Source: Calditrichia bacterium (GTDB lineage Bacteria; Calditrichota; Calditrichia; RBG-13-44-9). From it: 15,101 nucleotides of DNA. Position numbers and translations under genes: made by a program. Below are positions 13,918-15,101 of the stretch, piece after piece. The DNA lies in the NCBI GenBank assembly GCA_026991005.1, contig JALXCH010000425.1:1-15101 (forward strand), given 5' to 3'. How positions within the stretch are numbered: the first letter of the stretch is position 1; each line of letters begins with the position of its first letter. Under the pieces are notes generated by a model, which saw only the letters and a list, made by a program, of their open reading frames with translations, was not told where the DNA came from and made no database searches.

Positions 13918-15101
13918 TCAATAAAACAGTTTCATTACGTCAATAATGAAGCGCGGGTTGCTCTTAAAAGCAATTTTAAACAGATTGAGCAAATTGCGTT
14001 TGTCGTCTTCCAGCTTTAAATATTCCGCGGCGATAGTGTTGAATTGCTCGTCGGAGAACTTCATCAAGGCTTCTTTTAGGCGGTAGTAACGCTGGTGGGA
14101 TTTACCGATCCGGGTATGCCATTGTTTCACGTAAGGACGCAGAGCTTTCTGGCTCACATCCCCTTTGCGGATGGCTCGGGCGGCGACTTCACCGGCCATT
14201 TTTCCCGCAATCATGCCGGAGATGATGCCTCCGCCCGAAATGGGATTCACCTGATGGGCCGCATCTCCCACAATCATGAATCCGTCGGCGGTAATTTGTT
14301 TGAGGGTTTTATCCACCGGAACTCCTCCCACCGTTTTGTGGATGAGGGAGGCGCGGGGGAAGTAGCGGTTGAGGAAAATTTCCAGGTATTCTTCCGGGGA
14401 TTTGTGGCGGGCGAAATTCCCGGCGATTCCCAGCCCCACATTGGCTGTGCCGTCTCCTTTGGGAAAGACCCAGGCGTAGCCGCCGGGAGCAAAATCGCGC
14501 GAGAAGAAAAAGTCGCAGGTGGTGGGATCAATATCCAGCCCTGCCAGGGTGTACTGAGAGCAGGTTTCCATGTCCTTCAGCTTCACGGTGGAATCGATCC
14601 CGGCCCAGCGCGCTACCCGGGACTCCACCCCATCTGCGGCAATGATAATTTTTCCGTAAATTTCTGCCGGAGTATTTTCTATCTCCGCTTTGACCCCGAT
14701 AACCTGCCCGCCCTTTTTCAACACATCGAACACGTAAGCATGGGTAAGCAGCTGGGCACCAGCGCGAGTGGCGCGCAATGCCAGATCGTAATCGAATAAC
14801 CGGCGGTGAAGCACATACCCCACTTCGTCAATGTTCACATACACCGGTGTGCCATCGGGAGCAATCAAGCGAAAATTCTCGATGACCGAGGCAATCCAGT
14901 GAGGAGGAGCTGGTTCTTCGATGAGCTCTTCCAGCGCATTCTTAGCCACACCTTCGGCACAACGAACCGGTGTGCCCACCTCCCGATCTTTCTCCAGCAA
15001 TATCACCTTCATTCCCAAACGTGCAGCCTGCCAGGCAGCCATGGAACCGGAAGGTCCCGCACCCACCACCACCACATCGTAGGGATTATCTATCTGTTGA
15101 G
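13918..15101 (-). CDS. Geranylgeranyl reductase family FAD-dependent oxidoreductase (5' end beyond window)
   Basis: A flavoprotein of the geranylgeranyl/digeranylgeranylglycerophospholipid reductase group, which saturates isoprenoid double bonds (archaeal lipid, quinone or chlorophyll side chains). The N-terminal FAD motif V-V-V-V-G-A-G-P-S-G-S, the second FAD motif M-I-V-G-D-A-A-H-Q-V-N-P-I-S-G-G-G, and P-V-R-C-A-E-G near the N-terminus are all typical. The frame stays open to the window edge (Q-Q-I-D-N-P-Y-D before the Val run), so the true start lies beyond 15101; only a few N-terminal residues are missing. It ends in TGA. In a bacterium, menaquinone side-chain or carotenoid reduction is a possible role (inference). 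Confidence 0.88.
   Translation of the reverse strand, partial: QQIDNPYDVVVVGAGPSGSMAAWQAARLGMKVILLEKDREVGTPVRCAEGVAKNALEELIEEPAPPHWIASVIENFRLIAPDGTPVYVNIDEVGYVLHRRLFDYDLALRATRAGAQLLTHAYVFDVLKKGGQVIGVKAEIENTPAEIYGKIIIAADGVESRVARWAGIDSTVKLKDMETCSQYTLAGLDIDPTTCDFFFSRDFAPGGYAWVFPKGDGTANVGLGIAGNFARHKSPEEYLEIFLNRYFPRASLIHKTVGGVPVDKTLKQITADGFMIVGDAAHQVNPISGGGIISGMIAGKMAGEVAARAIRKGDVSQKALRPYVKQWHTRIGKSHQRYYRLKEALMKFSDEQFNTIAAEYLKLEDDKRNLLNLFKIAFKSNPRFIIDVMKLFY

Overview
The window looks like chromosomal DNA of a free-living, probably anaerobic or respiratory bacterium. Its housekeeping genes have balanced base composition (enolase, an FtsB/DivIC-type divisome protein, an RluA-type pseudouridine synthase, tRNA-Arg). 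It also has a large secreted octaheme cytochrome c, a geranylgeranyl-reductase-family flavoprotein and an aconitase-family enzyme resembling fungal homoaconitase. This mix would suit a deep-branching lineage such as Calditrichota or another FCB-group phylum, but that placement is a guess from gene content. TGA is a normal stop here (rluA, the reductase, vapB and a DUF2283 gene end in it), so the code is standard.

Layout. (1) 1-1860: AT-rich accessory DNA with three toxin-antitoxin-like pairs in tandem: MntA with a broken HepT, a frameshifted DUF4258-like gene with a DUF2283 gene, and a small RelE/BrnT-like candidate with a second DUF2283 gene. (2) 1928-4736: an interspersed ATTCGTG repeat, a strong terminator, and an octaheme cytochrome c on the minus strand. 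Its frame is crossed once by a UGA, and a bacterial SECIS-like hairpin follows that codon, so it is read here as a candidate selenocysteine-containing multiheme cytochrome with its own promoter. (3) 4947-7884: rluA-like gene and homoaconitase-like gene, both minus strand, each with its own terminator. (4) 8378-8500: tRNA-Arg(ACG) with promoter. (5) 8675-11501: a second accessory block, all genes on the minus strand: a transposase fossil, a TumA/TumE-like pair in which each gene has one nonsense codon, and an intact VapBC pair. VapBC lies between two diverged copies of a roughly 350-390 bp repeat whose left ends fold like integron attC sites. (6) 11914-13596: eno followed by an ftsB-like gene on the plus strand, separated by a perfect 13-bp hairpin. 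(7) 13918-15101: a geranylgeranyl-reductase-family gene on the minus strand, cut by the window edge.

The two items most worth following up are the UGA-interrupted octaheme cytochrome with its hairpin, and the attC-like repeats bounding toxin-antitoxin cassettes. Of five toxin-antitoxin-like modules, three carry inactivating lesions. This shows decay in the accessory blocks and is also the main reason for caution about the UGA in the cytochrome.
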